A stretch of 8,569 nucleotides of DNA from Promethearchaeota archaeon (GTDB lineage Archaea > Asgardarchaeota > Lokiarchaeia > Sigynarchaeales > SOKP01), in assembly GCA_019894655.1 (NCBI GenBank), contig JAGXNZ010000185.1:1-8569 (forward strand). The letters are read 5' to 3'. Each line of letters starts with the position of its first letter. Position 1 is the first letter of the stretch. Shown here one piece after another: positions 1 to 6,321 of this stretch. The notes under the pieces were generated by a model that saw only the letters and a program-made list of their open reading frames with translations, did not search any database and was not told the DNA's origin. The translations under genes were made by a program, and so were the position numbers.

Positions 1-49
1 CTTCAGAATGAACTACTCTGGAAATTTCATTAATATTAAATATTTTCTA

Positions 50-57
50 TTTATAAT
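50..57 (+). promoter_or_regulatory. TATA-like promoter element of cmk
   Basis: The octamer TTTATAAT resembles an archaeal TATA box. A transcript starting about 26 bases downstream would leave a leader of roughly 15-20 bases before the cmk ATG at 97. No Shine-Dalgarno sequence is visible before that ATG, which fits a short-leadered message. The surroundings are AT-rich, so chance matches are easy and the call is tentative. Confidence 0.35.
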
Positions 58-96
58 TTCATATAATAGCTTCAGTCAGTTTTGTGATTAAGAAAA

Positions 97-645
97 ATGA
101 TAATTGCTATATCTGGTCTGCATGGAACTGGAAAGTCTACAATTGCTAAAATGTTAGCAGAAAACCTTGGAATGCGCTATTATTCAACGGGCCAAGCGTT
201 TCGGGATTTAGCAGAAGAAAAAAGCATGACCTTGGAAGAATTCACTAACTACGTTGAGAGGAATCCAGAGATCGACAATAATTTGGATAAAAAGCTAGTG
301 GATATGGCAAAAAAGGGGAGCATTATTATTGATAGCCAATTAAGTGGACACATGTTAAAATCCATTGCAGATTTCAAAATACACTTAACCTGCCCATTGA
401 AAATTCGCGTAAAAAGAATGGCAGCCAGAGATCAGAGCTCTTACAATGCAAAATTAAAGGAAACGACTTTAAGAGAAGAATCTGAGTTAAAACGCTTTAA
501 AAAACTTTATAACATTGATTTAAGTAATAATGACTTTATTCAAAATTTCTTCGATTTAATTATCGACACGGAAAGTTTGTCAATCGAAGATGTGCTGCAA
601 ATAATCTTTAAAGAGTTAGAAAAAATAAAACTAAACGATTTCTAA
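97..645 (+). CDS. cmk: Archaeal-type cytidylate (CMP/dCMP) kinase
   Basis: This 182-residue cytoplasmic nucleotide kinase would transfer phosphate from ATP to CMP or dCMP in pyrimidine salvage and CTP supply. The N-terminus carries a Walker A P-loop, GLHGTGKST at residues 7-15, followed by the YYSTGQ segment (residues 28-33) typical of the archaeal family. A charged REE..LKR..K..Y.ID stretch around residues 128-144 corresponds to the family's lid and base region. The length matches the usual 175-190 residues. The ATG at 97 is the only sensible start, because an in-frame stop lies at 85-87. In many archaea cmk sits just after the DUF106/EMC3 gene and before L34e and L14e. Here L14e follows after 124 bases, with no L34e between them. 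Adenylate kinase-like P-loop proteins are the alternative, but the short form and neighbourhood favour CMP kinase. Confidence 0.88.
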   Translation: MIIAISGLHGTGKSTIAKMLAENLGMRYYSTGQAFRDLAEEKSMTLEEFTNYVERNPEIDNNLDKKLVDMAKKGSIIIDSQLSGHMLKSIADFKIHLTCPLKIRVKRMAARDQSSYNAKLKETTLREESELKRFKKLYNIDLSNNDFIQNFFDLIIDTESLSIEDVLQIIFKELEKIKLNDF

Positions 646-756
646 CAAAAATCGTAAAAAATTTATTATTGAAATTATTCCTCAATTTACTAGAAATAGT
701 GTATCTTTTTTGAAAACTAAAAAATTTAGAAAAGATAAAGCTAATAAAATTAATTT

Positions 757-761
757 GGTGA
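757..761 (+). promoter_or_regulatory. Ribosome binding site of rpl14e
   Basis: GGTGA lies eight bases before the ATG at 770, good Shine-Dalgarno spacing. It fixes that ATG as the start and gives L14e its own initiation signal rather than coupling to cmk. Confidence 0.6.
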
Positions 762-769
762 CAAATTAA

Positions 770-1042
770 ATGAGCGTATATGACATAGGCAGAGTTTGTA
801 TCAAGACTCTAGGAAGGGAAGCTGGAAGATATTGCGTTGTAGTTGAAGTTATCGATAAAAATTATGTGTTAATTGATGGGTTGAATGTTAGGAGACGACG
901 AGCTAATTACAAGCATCTCGAACCCATATCCGAAACGATCGATATTAAAAAAGGAGCATCGCATAGTGATATAGAGGAAGCAATTAAAAAGGCTAAACTC
1001 GAGAAAAAATTAATGGAAACGTTTTCTATTCCTATAAAATAA
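770..1042 (+). CDS. rpl14e: Large ribosomal subunit protein L14e (eL14)
   Basis: This 90-residue basic protein belongs to the archaeal/eukaryotic L14e family, a structural component of the large subunit with an SH3-like KOW-type fold. The hallmark is the N-terminal segment from G7, with GREAGRYCVVVEV at residues 15-27, followed by the VLIDG..VRRRRANYKHLEP block at residues 33-52. The C-terminal third is charged and helical. The length is normal for archaeal L14e (about 75-95 residues), and the start is supported by a GGTGA ribosome binding site. In other archaea L14e is commonly preceded by L34e and followed by the pseudouridine synthase gene cbf5. Neither is present here: cmk lies 124 bases upstream and a tRNA gene 67 bases downstream. 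Confidence 0.93.
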   Translation: MSVYDIGRVCIKTLGREAGRYCVVVEVIDKNYVLIDGLNVRRRRANYKHLEPISETIDIKKGASHSDIEEAIKKAKLEKKLMETFSIPIK

Positions 1043-1100
1043 ATTTTTAAAGAGAATAAATAAAATATTCAAGCGAATGCTGCTAAAAAGCGTCGTTATC

Positions 1101-1109
1101 TTTTTTTTT
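1101..1109 (+). terminator. Poly-T tract after rpl14e
   Basis: A run of nine T residues ends exactly one base before the tRNA 5' end. Archaeal RNA polymerase terminates on U-rich tracts without needing a hairpin, so this probably ends the cmk/L14e transcript. A TATA-like AT-rich stretch near 1057-1070 could then drive the tRNA, but I see no clear promoter there. Confidence 0.4.
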
Positions 1110-1209
1110 GCAGATATAGCCAAGCGGTACGGCGCTGGCTTGGAGTGGTAACCTTAACCAGAAAGCCAGTGTGTGAAAACACTCGAGGGTTCGAATCCCT
1201 CTATCTGCG
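1110..1209 (+). tRNA. tRNA-Ser(GGA) with an 18-base intron
   Basis: The cloverleaf folds completely. The acceptor stem is GCAGATA (1110-1116) with TATCTGC (1202-1208), seven perfect pairs. The D stem is GCC/GGC (1119-1121/1131-1133) and the anticodon stem CTGGC/GCCAG (1135-1139/1165-1169). A long variable arm has a GTGT/ACAC stem closed by GAAA (1171-1182). The T arm is GAGGG-TTCGAAT-CCCTC (1185-1201), and G1209 is the discriminator. The long variable arm and G discriminator identify a class II serine tRNA. CCA is not encoded. The anticodon loop is too long unless 1146-1163 is removed as an intron. Splicing leaves the seven-base loop TTGGAGA with anticodon GGA, which reads UCC and UCU. The intron sits at the canonical 37/38 position. 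Confidence 0.93.
1146..1163 (+). other. tRNA intron with bulge-helix-bulge splice sites
   Basis: The 18-base intron fits the substrate of the archaeal tRNA splicing endonuclease. TTGG (1140-1143) pairs with CCAG (1158-1161), including one G-T pair, as a four-bp central helix stacked on the anticodon stem. It is flanked by three-base bulges AGT (1144-1146) and AAA (1162-1164) on opposite strands. Cutting after the second base of each bulge gives exactly a 37/38 intron. The inner part is only an eleven-base loop with no firm helix, so this is a minimal form of the motif. A competing TGGT/ACCA pairing (1146-1149/1157-1160) is also possible. Confidence 0.75.
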
Positions 1210-1236
1210 TTTTAATTTTGCTCGATTTGTAGTACG

Positions 1237-1911
1237 TTAAACGTCAGGAAAATCTAATGCTTTAGCCTTACTTCCACCCATCATTTGTTCCATTCCTCCC
1301 TGAGCTTGGGTTTGTATTTTCAATAATCTCTGTGTAAGGGTATTAATTCCAAAGCTACAGAGGAAATACCACGCAGTAAAGTTTATCCATCCATGGTAAT
1401 TATTAATTTTTATGATCGATCCATATACAAGATCAGTCCAGTCTGGAAGATCGGTCGTCACACCAGTCATCATATCCCCAAGAAATGGTATGTCGTACGC
1501 GTTCATTGGCGATAAGGCAACTGGATTATTTACTCCGAACAGACCTCGTACTAAAGAAAAAATAATTATCATTGGAACGAAGGTAATGCACGATGGTAAC
1601 ATACGCTTTAAAGCCATTTTTTGTTGCGATTGCTTGATCATACTATCTAACCGTTCCCAACGCTTTCTCATTTTCCTGTATTTTTCTGGGTCAATCTCAG
1701 CTAAATCTACAATTTTGGCTTTCTCCTCATCGTGCGCTTTCTTAATGACTTGTTTTCTATTTATCTCACTAGTATCAACTAACCATTTCGTTAATCCAGT
1801 ACTAATTAAAGATGTCGTTATAGCCATTAAAATAATGAAAATCATGGACCCCGGCGGGTAGCTTGCCCAATCTAAAAAAACATTTGATCCTTGTAATAAT
1901 AACAAAAGCAT
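1237..1911 (-). CDS. DUF106 / EMC3-type membrane protein insertase (Ylp1-like, Oxa1 superfamily)
   Basis: This 224-residue membrane protein belongs to the archaeal DUF106 family, the archaeal branch of the YidC/Oxa1/EMC3/Get1 insertases. The family inserts membrane proteins, alone or beside SecY. The architecture fits: a first membrane segment at about residues 22-45 ending in a Trp/Asp cap; a long charged cytoplasmic helical hairpin at about 47-100, rich in Lys, Glu and Arg; a second segment at about 105-125; an exposed loop; and a third segment at about 174-196. The polar C-terminal tail has a Gln/Met/Gly-rich stretch. It lies 78 bases downstream of secY on the same strand, the family's usual neighbour, although adk normally sits between them. 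No ribosome binding site precedes the ATG at 1911, so the message may be leaderless; Met23 is a less likely alternative start. Confidence 0.85.
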   Translation of the reverse strand: MLLLLLQGSNVFLDWASYPPGSMIFIILMAITTSLISTGLTKWLVDTSEINRKQVIKKAHDEEKAKIVDLAEIDPEKYRKMRKRWERLDSMIKQSQQKMALKRMLPSCITFVPMIIIFSLVRGLFGVNNPVALSPMNAYDIPFLGDMMTGVTTDLPDWTDLVYGSIIKINNYHGWINFTAWYFLCSFGINTLTQRLLKIQTQAQGGMEQMMGGSKAKALDFPDV

Positions 1912-1937
1912 AGTTATATTGAAGAAATTTTAATAAT

Positions 1938-1945
1938 TTATTAAA
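1938..1945 (-). promoter_or_regulatory. TATA-like element before the EMC3-type gene
   Basis: On the minus strand TTTAATAA lies about 27 bases before the ATG at 1911, so a transcript would begin only a few bases before the start codon. That agrees with the missing Shine-Dalgarno sequence. It sits just after a U-tract that may end the secY transcript. The DNA is very AT-rich, so specificity is poor. Confidence 0.3.
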
Positions 1946-1954
1946 GTTTTTAGC

Positions 1955-1969
1955 AAAAAAAACAAAAAA
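1955..1969 (-). terminator. U-rich tract after secY
   Basis: Read on the minus strand, the spacer after the secY stop holds T6-G-T8. This is a typical archaeal U-tract terminator and could separate secY from the following insertase gene fully or partly. No hairpin precedes it. Confidence 0.35.
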
Positions 1970-1989
1970 TAAGCAAAAGAAATTTTAAT

Positions 1990-3432
1990 CTAATCCATAC
2001 CCAAGAACGACCGCATGCCTGGATACTGCATCGCAGCCATTTCCTTAGCGAGTGACTCTGAATATTGATGCACAATTCCTATCGCAATCAATAATCCCGT
2101 ACCTGAAGTCAATGCGCCTAGAGAATCGGCGAAGAAACTAAGTACAGCGACTACAATGCCGTTAATAATGATCAAAGTAGGGATATATCGCTTTAAAATC
2201 CGCTCAATGATTTTATCTGAACTTCTAAATCCCGGAATTTGCATTCCGGAATCTAAGATTTGTTGGGCAATATCACGCGGCGCTAACCCTGAGACGTCAA
2301 CCCATACACGGCCGAGCATCACACAGAGGAATATAAGGATAATAAGATATATAATAGCTCTTAATGGATCGAGCAATAACTGATCCAAACCTTGAGGTGG
2401 GGTGAGGAAATAAAGCAAACCCCAATCTGGAACCAAGTTACCCGCGCTTCCTGGTAAAGTTTTGAAATGACCGATCAGATTTAGCAGAAGATCGGGAACT
2501 TGTCCTCTAAGAGCTGAATTAGGTCCAACTAGCATCTGTCCAAAGAATAGGAAATTCGCGTATAAAGCATTAACCAAAATGACGGGGATATTTGAGACAT
2601 AGAGTAATTTCATAGGATATTTTCCCTTGAAACCTCGATACCCCTTGTACGCCAAGGGGATTTCGACCCGGGTGGACTCGAACCATATTACAATAAGAAA
2701 AATAACTAGCGTAGTAATACCTCCAAAAAGAGATGGTAATCTATTGCCTCTGAATATAAAATCTGCAATATTGTAATCCGGTTTAGCTAAGGCTTGAAAG
2801 AATCCTATTACTACACCTCTCGCGACACCATCATCAGCACCGATAAAACTAAACAAATTCCAAAAGATCTGGCCCGCGACACCTGTAGCGATAAATAAAG
2901 AAACTCCGCTGCCAATCCCCCATCCTTTTTGCAATAATTCATCAAGTAAGATTATAACCAATCCAGAAAGAAACAACTGTAAAAATACAATTGTTCCATT
3001 GGTAATAGTTAGATCTCCAAAGGCTCCACCCAATATATACGCTACTATATTGAATATTGTAAGAAACATCGCGAACACTTTTTGAGAACCGCTAAACATC
3101 GATCTATCGTAAGGATCGCTCATATCAACTTTAATAATTTTAGAACCAAGTAATAGCTGCATAATTAATCCAGCAGTTACTATTGGACCAATTCCTAATT
3201 CTGTAAGTGTTCCTCGCTGGCTTGCTAGTATAACTCTTAACCAATGATAATAATCTGTCGTCTCTGAAATATTTACCCCGTAAAGAGGAATGTTTGACAT
3301 AATCAAATAAATTACCAGTGCCACTACAGTCCACAATAATTTTTCTTTAAACCTTACTTCTCTTTGTGGCGCTTTAATTTCAGGCATTACCCTTACGAAC
3401 GGAGTAAAGAATTTTATGAATTTTCCCGTCAT
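1990..3432 (-). CDS. secY: Protein translocase channel subunit SecY (Sec61-alpha type)
   Basis: This 480-residue polytopic protein is the pore-forming subunit of the SecYE-beta translocon, which moves proteins across or into the cytoplasmic membrane. Family landmarks are all present. A short amphipathic N-terminal helix precedes the first membrane segment (about residues 32-52). The GIGPIVTAGLIMQLL plug-side helix is at about 80-95. The long cytosolic loop contains RVEIPLAYKGYRGFKGKYP followed by LLYVSNIPVIL. The last large loop contains WVDVSGLAPRDIAQQILDSG, leading into helices nine and ten. The length is normal for archaeal SecY. Translation starts at ATG 3432 with no obvious Shine-Dalgarno sequence. 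In most archaea secY closes the S10/spc-type ribosomal cluster after L15; here the upstream neighbour is a separate rpl12 transcription unit. Confidence 0.96.
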   Translation of the reverse strand: MTGKFIKFFTPFVRVMPEIKAPQREVRFKEKLLWTVVALVIYLIMSNIPLYGVNISETTDYYHWLRVILASQRGTLTELGIGPIVTAGLIMQLLLGSKIIKVDMSDPYDRSMFSGSQKVFAMFLTIFNIVAYILGGAFGDLTITNGTIVFLQLFLSGLVIILLDELLQKGWGIGSGVSLFIATGVAGQIFWNLFSFIGADDGVARGVVIGFFQALAKPDYNIADFIFRGNRLPSLFGGITTLVIFLIVIWFESTRVEIPLAYKGYRGFKGKYPMKLLYVSNIPVILVNALYANFLFFGQMLVGPNSALRGQVPDLLLNLIGHFKTLPGSAGNLVPDWGLLYFLTPPQGLDQLLLDPLRAIIYLIILIFLCVMLGRVWVDVSGLAPRDIAQQILDSGMQIPGFRSSDKIIERILKRYIPTLIIINGIVVAVLSFFADSLGALTSGTGLLIAIGIVHQYSESLAKEMAAMQYPGMRSFLGMD

Positions 3433-3466
3433 GGTTCATCAGTTTATATCTTTTATGACTATTTTT

Positions 3467-3480
3467 CTTTTAAATAAAAT
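3467..3480 (-). promoter_or_regulatory. TATA-like promoter element of secY
   Basis: On the minus strand the stretch contains TTTATTTAAAAG, about 40 bases before the secY ATG. That would put the transcription start some 15-20 bases before the codon. With the U-rich tract that ends rpl12, it suggests secY is transcribed on its own and not as an extension of the ribosomal operon. Confidence 0.4.
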
Positions 3481-3601
3481 AAAATTTTCTCGAATGAGAA
3501 ATGTAATTAAACTAAAAATTGAATTTTAAAAAAACTTTTTGATTTGAGTAGAGATTCACTTGATTAACTGATTTCTTAATAACTATATAGTGTTCAACTA
3601 A

Positions 3602-3637
3602 ATAAAAAGTAGAAAAAAAATAATAGAAAAAAATAAT
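3602..3637 (-). terminator. U-tract terminator of the ribosomal stalk operon
   Basis: Read on the minus strand, three successive T-runs of seven, eight and five bases begin about 60 bases after the rpl12 stop codon. Clusters of U-tracts are the known intrinsic stop signal of archaeal RNA polymerase. This is the natural end of the L11-L1-L10-L12 transcript. The rest of the 264-base gap between rpl12 and secY is plain AT-rich DNA with no open frame I can support. Confidence 0.6.
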
Positions 3638-3696
3638 TTAGTTTCTTACAACATTAAATTTAACTCAATTTCTTTATATGCCTTAGCTTTTTGGAA

Positions 3697-3995
3697 TTAG
3701 AACAGGGATCCAATACCAGTCGGTTCCTCTTCCTCTTCTTCCGGTTCTTCTTTCTTTGCCTTCTTTGACGCTCCCTTTGCGGGTTCTACGGAAGCTGCGC
3801 TAGCGGCCATTACGGGAGCCGCTGCAGCAGAACTAATAATCGTTTCAATGTCAGCTTCTTTTAGCCCCGCTACAATTTTTGTAAGTTGGGCTTTATCAAC
3901 TTCCACACCTGCAGCTTTTAATATTTTTTCAATGTTGATTTCTGTGATTTTTTTTTTGCTTTATGCAATATTAAGGCAGCATATATTGTTTCCAT
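3697..3995 (-). CDS. rpl12: Ribosomal stalk protein L12 (P1 type), with an apparent frameshift
   Basis: L12 forms the flexible stalk dimers that bind L10 and recruit translation GTPases. Reading from ATG 3995, the protein begins METIYAALILHKAKKK, the expected archaeal P1 start. A run of ten A residues (complement of 3948-3957) then leaves the frame, and translation would end at a TAA after 25 residues. One extra A restores ITEINIEKILKAAGVEVDKA and continues to an Ala-rich hinge, a Lys/Glu linker and the conserved acidic tail ending GIGSLF at 3697. The restored protein has 99 residues, the usual family length, and the restored spacing between Ala13 and the Ile of ITE matches the family. An AGAGGT ribosome binding site supports ATG 3995. 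The downstream GTG at 3906 is not a real start, since it would delete the dimerisation helices. The cause is either a base-count error or programmed slippage. Confidence 0.9.
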
Positions 3996-4002
3996 TTTTT
4001 TA

Positions 4003-4008
4003 ACCTCT
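4003..4008 (-). promoter_or_regulatory. Ribosome binding site of rpl12
   Basis: AGAGGT on the minus strand lies seven bases before ATG 3995. It shows that translation of L12 begins upstream of the frame break, so the N-terminal 30 residues belong to the gene. Confidence 0.7.
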
Positions 4009-4072
4009 TTTCTATTTTAACCAATTAATTTTAAAATTTGTATTAATTTATTTCATCAAAAAATCTATTTAA

Positions 4073-5041
4073 TTATCCGAATAATCCTCCGATACCGACT
4101 TCTTCATCCTCTGCATCTTCGGATTCATCAATTTTACTCTCTTTTTTATTTTCCGCTTCACGAACTGGTAGATCTCCACCAAGAACCATTTTGTTTATAA
4201 TTTTAGCATTTGAGACCGCTTTTCGAATGTATTCATCCCGTAAATCCTCAAAATATACGGGCAATTCGAATAATAGTCCAAGAGCTCCTCTATGTGCTTT
4301 TTGAATCATTGGTTTTATGGTTTCTTTGTCTACAATACCTAATTCTAAAGCTAAATTCTGAGCAGAGAAATACGCTGAAATTACATCCCTTTGGAACTGT
4401 TCCATGTCCAGGTATAGTATTTCTTCTGGAATAATTTCACCATCGGCCCAAGCGTAATGAATCCTTATAAGGGATTCAATCGGATTTACTCCCAGCTTCT
4501 TTAAAACAGCAGCTTGTTTTACATCAACAAAATCTCCTGCTTGATGCGTTTGGGTATCTTCTCTAATCCAAATGGTATCGTTTTGAATACTCGTTGGAAG
4601 CCGTAATGTCATATTTAATTCGCTAATAACTTGTCCAGTAGGTAAACCTGTGTCGCCGGCGCTTACCCAAATATCAACGGGTGTAATTTCATTAGGTTTA
4701 GCTGGAACCATCCATTCACTTTGATTAAAAATCTTTTTTAACTCAAAAATGTTCAGATCGGTGAAACATAATGCGGCTTGTCCAGGAATTCTCTCGGCAA
4801 ATTCATCTAAATTTTTTTTTTTAGATTCTTTTCTATATTTTTCGATAGCTCTAAGTTGAAGGTTCTTTTTTGACATCTTTATGATTGCTTTTCCTCTTAA
4901 AATTTTACGCATTTCTTGAATTTGTCTATCATTAAGTTTTGCCATCTCTATTACAGCAACATTGCTATGGTCTTTAAACAAACCCGCTAAATGCTCAACT
5001 TCGTCCAACTTCCATTGCGGTATTTCATGTTTTCCTATCAC
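4073..5041 (-). CDS. rpl10: Ribosomal stalk base protein L10 (P0 / uL10)
   Basis: This 322-residue protein anchors the stalk to 23S rRNA and carries the L12 dimers. The N-terminal rRNA-binding domain is visible at about residues 1-105 (IPQWKLDEV start, then the IRGKA-like LRGKAIIKMSKKN block). The archaeal insertion domain follows at about 106-185, with VSAGDTGLPTG and the KLGVNPIE transition. Long helices after residue 215 are the L12-dimer docking spine. An acidic tail ends VGIGGLFG, nearly the same tail as L12, as is known for the family. The length is slightly short of the usual 330-350. The start is a GTG, supported by AGAGGTG seven bases upstream within the end of the L1 gene, so it is translationally coupled to L1. 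A run of eleven A residues (complement of 4812-4822) encodes three Lys codons and part of an Asn codon and stays in frame. Confidence 0.95.
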   Translation of the reverse strand: MIGKHEIPQWKLDEVEHLAGLFKDHSNVAVIEMAKLNDRQIQEMRKILRGKAIIKMSKKNLQLRAIEKYRKESKKKNLDEFAERIPGQAALCFTDLNIFELKKIFNQSEWMVPAKPNEITPVDIWVSAGDTGLPTGQVISELNMTLRLPTSIQNDTIWIREDTQTHQAGDFVDVKQAAVLKKLGVNPIESLIRIHYAWADGEIIPEEILYLDMEQFQRDVISAYFSAQNLALELGIVDKETIKPMIQKAHRGALGLLFELPVYFEDLRDEYIRKAVSNAKIINKMVLGGDLPVREAENKKESKIDESEDAEDEEVGIGGLFG

Positions 5042-5045
5042 TGTT

Positions 5046-5774
5046 TCACACCTCTATATTTTTTAAAAATTGTTCGTCAATCTTAATAGGATGTCCCATG
5101 GTTGTTTTCAAAAACATAGATTTGATATTATTATATCTATGGGGCATTTGGTCAGCGACGTAATCCACTACAGTTTTTAAATTTTCGAAAACCCTATCTT
5201 TCTCCATTGATTTTTTCCCTATTTTTACTTGGATGAGAAGTTGTTTTTTCAGCGTAATTCTGATTATTTTTAGATATCGTTCTATCGCTATTTTTAGATC
5301 TTCTGGACTTGAAATAATACCGTAACCACTTGGAAATGGCTTTGGCATCTTACCTAATGGTCCAAGAAACCTAGCTAAATAACGCGCTACGCTTGGCATC
5401 ATTTTATCTTCGACTATAAAGAAATCGTATTTCTTCACGAATTTCTTCTTATCTTTTTTCTCCTCGTTATTCAATTGTACTAACCCATCGTTGTCAATCG
5501 TTTCAAGTCCTAAGTTTCGTGCTTCTAATAGTATTTCATCTGAAGCGATTACACATACTTTGGGTTTATCACTTGTTATAATATTATTTGGAAGTACAAT
5601 TTCCTTGTCTATCCTCTGTTTAGGATCGTTTAAATTAAGGTCTTTCAGATTAATAATTAAATCAATTGTTTCGTCAAATTTTCTAACCTTATCTTTAAAT
5701 CCCTCCTTTTTTATAACAGAGTACTCGATAGCTGCGTTAATCGATTTGTTTAACAATTTATCGTCGACTTTCAT
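5046..5774 (-). CDS. rpl1: Large ribosomal subunit protein L1 (uL1)
   Basis: This 242-residue protein forms the mobile L1 stalk at the ribosomal E site and helps release deacylated tRNA. Family features are the N-terminal KFDETIDLIINLKDL segment (about residues 28-42), the VCVIASDEI strand of the second domain, MMPSVARYLARFLGPLGKMPKPFP at roughly 125-149 (shown here only as a motif block), and the C-terminal TTMGHPIKI rRNA-contact segment, where many homologues have Pro instead of His. It is some 20 residues longer than typical archaeal L1, largely from a lysine-rich stretch near residues 103-113. ATG 5774 is three bases after the L11 stop, with a strong GGGGGAG signal nine bases upstream. 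Archaeal L1 often represses its own operon by binding the mRNA; I could not draw such a site with confidence. Confidence 0.95.
   Translation of the reverse strand: MKVDDKLLNKSINAAIEYSVIKKEGFKDKVRKFDETIDLIINLKDLNLNDPKQRIDKEIVLPNNIITSDKPKVCVIASDEILLEARNLGLETIDNDGLVQLNNEEKKDKKKFVKKYDFFIVEDKMMPSVARYLARFLGPLGKMPKPFPSGYGIISSPEDLKIAIERYLKIIRITLKKQLLIQVKIGKKSMEKDRVFENLKTVVDYVADQMPHRYNNIKSMFLKTTMGHPIKIDEQFLKNIEV
5049..5055 (-). promoter_or_regulatory. Ribosome binding site of rpl10 inside rpl1
   Basis: AGAGGTG sits in the last codons of L1, seven bases before the GTG start of L10. It decides the non-ATG start and makes the two genes translationally coupled. Confidence 0.7.
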
Positions 5775-5777
5775 ATT

Positions 5778-6287
5778 TTACATCTCCCCCTGGATTTTAT
5801 CGTCATATTCTCCGGCGTCAATTCTTTTTTGTATATCTCTTGGATTACTGCCCTCAACTGTTGCACCAATAGAAAGAGCTGTGCCTAAAACTGTTTTTAC
5901 AGCGTTTTTGAAAGTTCTAGCTAAGAAGATATCCTTTTTAGCATTTGCAACAGTAATCACCTGTTCAAGAGTTAAATCGCCAGATTTCTGCTCGGAGCTA
6001 TTTATGCTTCCTTTTTCTACTCCTAATTCCTTCAAAAGGAGTGAAGCCGTACTTGGGGTTTCTACGAAAATCTCAAATTGCTTGGTTTCAGGATCGCACT
6101 CGATTCTAACTGGTACGGTCAAACCCTTAAAAAGCATGGTTTTTTCGTTAACCGCATCTACCACATCTTTGATGTTTATGCCTGTTGGACCAACAGCAGG
6201 TCCAATAGGTGGCCCTCCACTTGCCGATCCGCCTTTTACGAGAGCTTTGACTACGATTTTATTTGTTTTGCTCATAATACTCGTCAT
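5778..6287 (-). CDS. rpl11: Large ribosomal subunit protein L11 (uL11)
   Basis: L11 binds the GTPase-associated region of 23S rRNA beside the L10 stalk base. The 169-residue protein shows the family signature near the N-terminus, GGSASGGPPIGPAVGPTGIN at about residues 19-38, and the KDVVDAVNEKT helix after it. The C-terminal rRNA-binding domain contains LTLEQVITVANAKK (about 119-132) and the RTFKNAVKTVLGTALSIGATVEG stretch (in part about 138-160). Two starts are possible: ATG 6287 (MTSIMSKTN) or ATG 6275 (MSKTNKIVV). The second gives a length and N-terminus closer to other archaeal L11 proteins. Neither has a clear Shine-Dalgarno sequence. It heads the L11-L1-L10-L12 operon; the secE and spt5 genes that often precede it in archaea are absent. 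Confidence 0.95.
   Translation of the reverse strand: MTSIMSKTNKIVVKALVKGGSASGGPPIGPAVGPTGINIKDVVDAVNEKTMLFKGLTVPVRIECDPETKQFEIFVETPSTASLLLKELGVEKGSINSSEQKSGDLTLEQVITVANAKKDIFLARTFKNAVKTVLGTALSIGATVEGSNPRDIQKRIDAGEYDDKIQGEM
5784..5790 (-). promoter_or_regulatory. Ribosome binding site of rpl1 inside rpl11
   Basis: GGGGGAG in the final codons of L11 lies nine bases before ATG 5774. This strong signal fixes the L1 start and couples L1 translation to L11. Confidence 0.7.
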
Positions 6288-6321
6288 TATTTATTATTCA
6301 AATTGGAAATTCAATGCTAGT

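Noticed and set aside
1110..1209. tRNA-Ser as an attachment site for an integrated element
   Set aside because: No integrase, no repeated tRNA 3' end and no atypical gene block lies next to it; the flanking genes are core archaeal genes.
1412..1861. Plus-strand open frame opposite the EMC3-type gene
   Set aside because: It is a shadow of a clear membrane protein gene; its translation has no coherent domain.
3582..3591. Ten-bp palindrome ACTATATAGT between rpl12 and secY
   Set aside because: It is too short and AT-rich to stand out from chance, and not placed at a clear promoter.
3697..3906. L12 starting at GTG 3906 as a short 69-residue protein
   Set aside because: This would remove the N-terminal dimerisation and L10-binding helices, which are encoded just upstream in a shifted frame behind a proper ribosome binding site.
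5046..5774. L1 autoregulatory binding site near the start of its own gene
   Set aside because: Such sites are known in some archaea, but I could not fold a convincing mimic of the 23S rRNA site from the sequence, so it is not annotated.
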